Part shown: positions 34,471 through 34,786 of the stretch, in pieces
Numbering within the stretch: position 1 is the first letter of the stretch
Layout of the letters: the number at the start of each line of letters is the position of its first letter
From: Thermodesulfovibrio aggregans
GTDB taxonomy: Bacteria; Nitrospirota; Thermodesulfovibrionia; Thermodesulfovibrionales; Thermodesulfovibrionaceae
Assembly: GCF_001514535.1 (NCBI RefSeq)
Contig: NZ_BCNO01000001.1
Coordinates: forward strand, 902,016 to 936,801
Length of the DNA stretch: 34,786 bases
Direction of reading: 5' to 3'
Translations under genes and position numbers: made by a program
The notes under the pieces: model-generated
Told to the model about the DNA's origin: nothing
The model's database searches: none
The model's input: the letters and a program-made list of their open reading frames with translations, nothing else

Positions 34471-34786
34471 ATGAAAGAAAAACCTTTAACTAATTTAAGA
34501 TTACCAGATTTATGGAAAGAATTCAACAGTAATTTTAATGAATCTTTCTGGGAAGAATTTGAACAAAAAATGAAGTTAATGAAGAAAAAGTTTATTGAAT
34601 TAGCATTACAAGAGGAGATAACAGCACTTACAGGGGCTCAAAAATATGAAAGAACCCCAGAGAGAGTTTACCGTAGGAATGGATACTGGAAGAGATACAT
34701 AATCCTGAAAGATGGAAAACTTCAGATTAACATGCCCAGACTAAGAGAGACAGGTTTTCAAAGTAAGATAATTCCCAGATACATAA
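34471..34786 (+). CDS. IS256-family (mutator-type) transposase, N-terminal part
   Basis: The frame is open from the ATG at 34471 to the end of the window (105 complete codons). 'IELALQEEITALTGAQKYER' followed by 'YRRNGYWKRYIILKDGKL' and 'INMPRLRETGFQSKIIPRY' is the N-terminal signature of IS256/mutator transposases. The DDE catalytic domain lies beyond the window. AGGAGG is ten bases upstream of the ATG, inside the predicted hairpin. The protein cuts and joins IS ends; IS256 relatives transpose by copy-paste through circles. Confidence 0.88.
   Translation, partial: MKEKPLTNLRLPDLWKEFNSNFNESFWEEFEQKMKLMKKKFIELALQEEITALTGAQKYERTPERVYRRNGYWKRYIILKDGKLQINMPRLRETGFQSKIIPRYI

Larger units (their letters stand above)
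34366..34786 (+). mobile_element. IS256-family insertion sequence, left part (runs off the window)
   Basis: The left end lies about 34362-34371; it is placed where phosphomannomutase homology stops. GTGTAAAATT occurs twice, at 34371-34380 and 34387-34396, and GTGTAAAA is the kind of terminal sequence seen in IS256 relatives. The transposase gene follows at 34471. The right end and target duplication are outside the window, so the exact boundary is not determined. The transposase frame has no stop codon in the visible part, so the element may be recent and active. Confidence 0.8.

Overview
The window is AT-rich, densely coded bacterial chromosome with mostly short intergenic gaps and many overlapping start/stop codons. 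An outer-membrane porin, periplasmic nickel-transport accessories, an HspR-type heat-shock operon and an archaeal-type phosphoglycerate-mutase homologue beside threonine synthase fit a Gram-negative, possibly thermophilic anaerobe. My best guess is the Thermodesulfovibrio/Nitrospirota group. That placement comes from gene content and style and was not computed.

Region by region. 1-4266 (+): the end of an OprB-like porin, then an ECF-type nickel/cobalt importer in the order NikK-NikM-NikL-NikQ-NikO, then a DUF202 membrane protein. 4263-11070 (-): two transcription units. The upstream one is dnaJ-hspR-clpB-hsp20, with an HspR operator-like inverted repeat (HAIR) before dnaJ and a good intrinsic terminator after hsp20. 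The other is trxA-tlpA-ffh with its own promoter. 11260-16875 (+): a Zn-ribbon threonine-synthase paralogue, a MoaD/ThiS-like sulfur carrier, a NIL-domain protein, a canonical threonine synthase, a proposed homoserine kinase of the ApgM fold, DedA, a rhomboid protease and a truncated Zn-finger ORF. 16872-17880: a decayed IS1634-like element and non-coding debris. 17882-26103 (+): galE, lysC, argJ, a coiled-coil membrane protein with 21-bp repeats, the N-degron set clpS-clpA-aat, a HAD phosphatase and a small GGQ ribosome-rescue protein. 26159-26231 is tRNA-Lys(CUU), followed by about 340 bases with possible integrase debris. 26576-28829 (-): fabG-acpP-fabF. 28943-34376 (+): ROK sugar kinase, lepA, lepB, ribE, manC, and a phosphomannomutase gene cut off after about 22 codons by an IS256-family element that runs off the window.

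How the genes fit together. The nickel genes form one importer, with a porin possibly serving as the outer-membrane entry. The chaperone operon looks self-regulated by HspR. LysC, the two ThrC-like enzymes and the homoserine-kinase candidate belong to the aspartate-derived amino-acid family. The sulfur carrier and NIL protein placed between the two ThrC paralogues suggest a protein-thiocarboxylate route to a sulfur amino acid, probably homocysteine from O-phosphohomoserine. This is the best candidate in the window for an undescribed system, and it rests on context, not on proof. ClpS, ClpA and Aat form a compact N-degron degradation module.
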